A DNA stretch of 7,128 nucleotides from Desulfobacteraceae bacterium (lineage in GTDB: Bacteria; Desulfobacterota; DSM-4660; Desulfatiglandales; Desulfatiglandaceae): contig JAUWMY010000122.1 in the NCBI GenBank assembly GCA_030612945.1, positions 1-7,128 of the forward strand, read 5' to 3'. Shown here in pieces: positions 6,328 through 7,128 of this stretch. Below the pieces are notes generated by a model. It saw only the letters and a program-made list of their open reading frames with translations. It had not been told where the DNA came from and did not search any database. The translations under genes were made by a program, and so were the position numbers. Position 1 is the first letter of the stretch. Each line of letters begins with the position of its first letter.

Positions 6328-6933
6328 ATGTCTACAAAATTGATCTTAGTCAGACACGGGGAGACAGAGTGGAGTTACCAGAAAAGATATTGTGGTTTTA
6401 CTGATATAGAATTAAATGAAAAAGGCAGGCAGCAAGCAAGAAGGCTTTTTAAAAGATTAAGCAAAGAGAAAATCCATAAAGTTTATTCAAGTGATATGAA
6501 AAGAACGGTTCAATTTGCTAAGATAGTTTTTAAAGATTTGCCAGTAGAAGAGCTGTTAGATCTTAGGGAAATGAACTTTGGCATATTTGAAGGTTTGACC
6601 TATCAAGATATCATGGAAAAATATCCCCGAGTTTATGGAGAATGGTTAGGGAGTCCCCTTGATATTATTATTACCCAGGGTGAAGGCTTAAAAATTTTGG
6701 CAAGAAGGGTGAGGAAGGCATTGAGAAGAATTTTATCTCAAAATAGCAATAAAACAGTTGCTGTTTTTACCCACGGGGGTCCCATAAGAGTGATTTTATG
6801 TGACATTTTAAGATTAGACCTAAAAGAAATCTGGCAGATAGAGATAGGGTTAGCCAGTATAAGTATAATTGAGTTTGTAAAAGTAAAAGGCAAGATTCAC
6901 CTACTAAATGATATTTCATACTTAAATGGGTAA
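6328..6933 (+). CDS. cobC: Histidine phosphatase family protein, probable alpha-ribazole phosphatase
   Basis: The 201-residue protein belongs to the histidine phosphatase (phosphoglycerate mutase-like) superfamily. The nucleophile His10 lies in VRHGETEW (8-15). It is followed by GFTDIELNEKGRQQA at 23-37, Arg59 in SSDMKRT, Glu81 in REMNFGIFEG and the second catalytic His149 in FTHGGPIRV. The REMxFGxFEG block and the short length are typical of CobC and its close relatives. CobC removes the 5'-phosphate from alpha-ribazole phosphate or from cobalamin phosphate, and its position after cbiB supports that role. A general sugar-phosphate phosphatase (GpmB-like) cannot be excluded from sequence alone. 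No good ribosome site precedes the ATG (the upstream bases are AATAAAAAATA). The gene is clearly more AT-rich (about 35% GC over 6421-6900 by hand count) and richer in AAA and TTA codons than the cob genes before it. Confidence 0.82.
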   Translation: MSTKLILVRHGETEWSYQKRYCGFTDIELNEKGRQQARRLFKRLSKEKIHKVYSSDMKRTVQFAKIVFKDLPVEELLDLREMNFGIFEGLTYQDIMEKYPRVYGEWLGSPLDIIITQGEGLKILARRVRKALRRILSQNSNKTVAVFTHGGPIRVILCDILRLDLKEIWQIEIGLASISIIEFVKVKGKIHLLNDISYLNG

Positions 6934-6987
6934 GATCCTCTTTACCCTTTTAGAATGAGATGGACACGATGATGGAGAGGAAACACA

Positions 6988-7128
6988 ATGTTTACTGAGA
7001 TAGAAAAAAGAGATGGCAACAAAGTGGCCTTTAAGGCTGAAAAGATTACCAGTGCCATTGCCAAAGCTGGAAAGGCAACAGGGGAGTTTGATGAGAAGGT
7101 TGCTAAAAGGCTTACAATAAAGGTCTTA
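6988..7128 (+). CDS. nrdD: ATP-cone N-terminus, probable anaerobic ribonucleoside-triphosphate reductase (3' truncated)
   Basis: Forty-seven codons remain open to the window edge. The ATG at 6988 follows a strong GGAGAGG site (6974-6980) with seven bases of spacing. The protein begins MFTEIEKRDGNKVAF, continues KAEKITSAIAKAGKATG and ends at KRLTIKVL. This is the ATP-cone allosteric domain, with its lysine-rich nucleotide-binding opening. The wording is closest to what I know of class III NrdD, the oxygen-sensitive glycyl-radical reductase that makes deoxynucleotides in anaerobes. ATP-cones also begin some class I and B12-dependent class II reductases, and occur in NrdR, so the class is not proven here. 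NrdR is unlikely because it carries a zinc ribbon before the cone. It lies 54 bases after the phosphatase gene with no terminator between them. Confidence 0.75.
   Translation, partial: MFTEIEKRDGNKVAFKAEKITSAIAKAGKATGEFDEKVAKRLTIKVL

Noticed and set aside
6934..6987. Rho-independent terminator between cobC and nrdD
   Set aside because: No GC-rich inverted repeat followed by a T run is present in the 54-base gap.
1..7128. CRISPR array, tRNA, rRNA, insertion sequence or defence system
   Set aside because: No regularly spaced repeats, cloverleaf-like or rRNA-like sequence, transposase motifs or terminal inverted repeats were seen. Nearly all of the window is accounted for by cobalamin and reductase genes.

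Overview
This window is a bacterial cobalamin (vitamin B12) late-pathway locus. It reads as a moderate-GC anaerobe: hand counts give about 48-52% GC in samples of cobT and cbiB and about 35% in one gene. Shine-Dalgarno sites and stop/start overlaps are bacterial. The gene set and residue style would fit a Desulfobacterota (deltaproteobacteria)-like or other strictly anaerobic lineage. That placement is inference; nothing in the window fixes the taxon.

Layout. Positions 3-164 hold the C-terminal end of an unidentified plus-strand gene. It collides tail to tail with cobQ (minus strand, 161-1681), the cobyric acid synthase. A divergent intergenic region (1682-1860) carries a good sigma70-type promoter for cobQ, and a TATAAT box plus a tandem repeat on the cobU side. 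From 1861 the plus strand carries a tightly packed run: cobU (1861-2403), cobT (2435-3499), cobS (3533-4261), a CobD-type aminotransferase-fold gene (4258-5334), cbiB (5336-6304), a histidine phosphatase of CobC type (6328-6933) and the first 47 codons of an ATP-cone protein, most likely the anaerobic ribonucleotide reductase nrdD (6988 to the window edge).

How the genes work together. CobQ amidates adenosylcobyrinic acid a,c-diamide to adenosylcobyric acid. CobD makes (R)-1-amino-2-propanol O-2-phosphate from threonine phosphate, and CbiB joins it to cobyric acid. CobU activates the product to the GDP derivative. CobT makes the alpha-ribotide of the lower base from nicotinate mononucleotide. 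CobS joins the two halves, and CobC removes the phosphate before or after that step. The window therefore covers the aminopropanol arm and the whole nucleotide-loop assembly. No corrin-ring genes, corrinoid adenosyltransferase, threonine kinase or lower-base synthesis gene is seen here.

Most of the region is ordinary. The observation most worth following is a 10-bp direct repeat with 31-bp spacing in front of cobU. Each copy resembles the left half of an NrdR box, and the gene run ends in a putative nrdD. This raises the possibility that ribonucleotide-reductase control and B12 synthesis are linked. The right halves of both sites are poor, so it remains a hypothesis.
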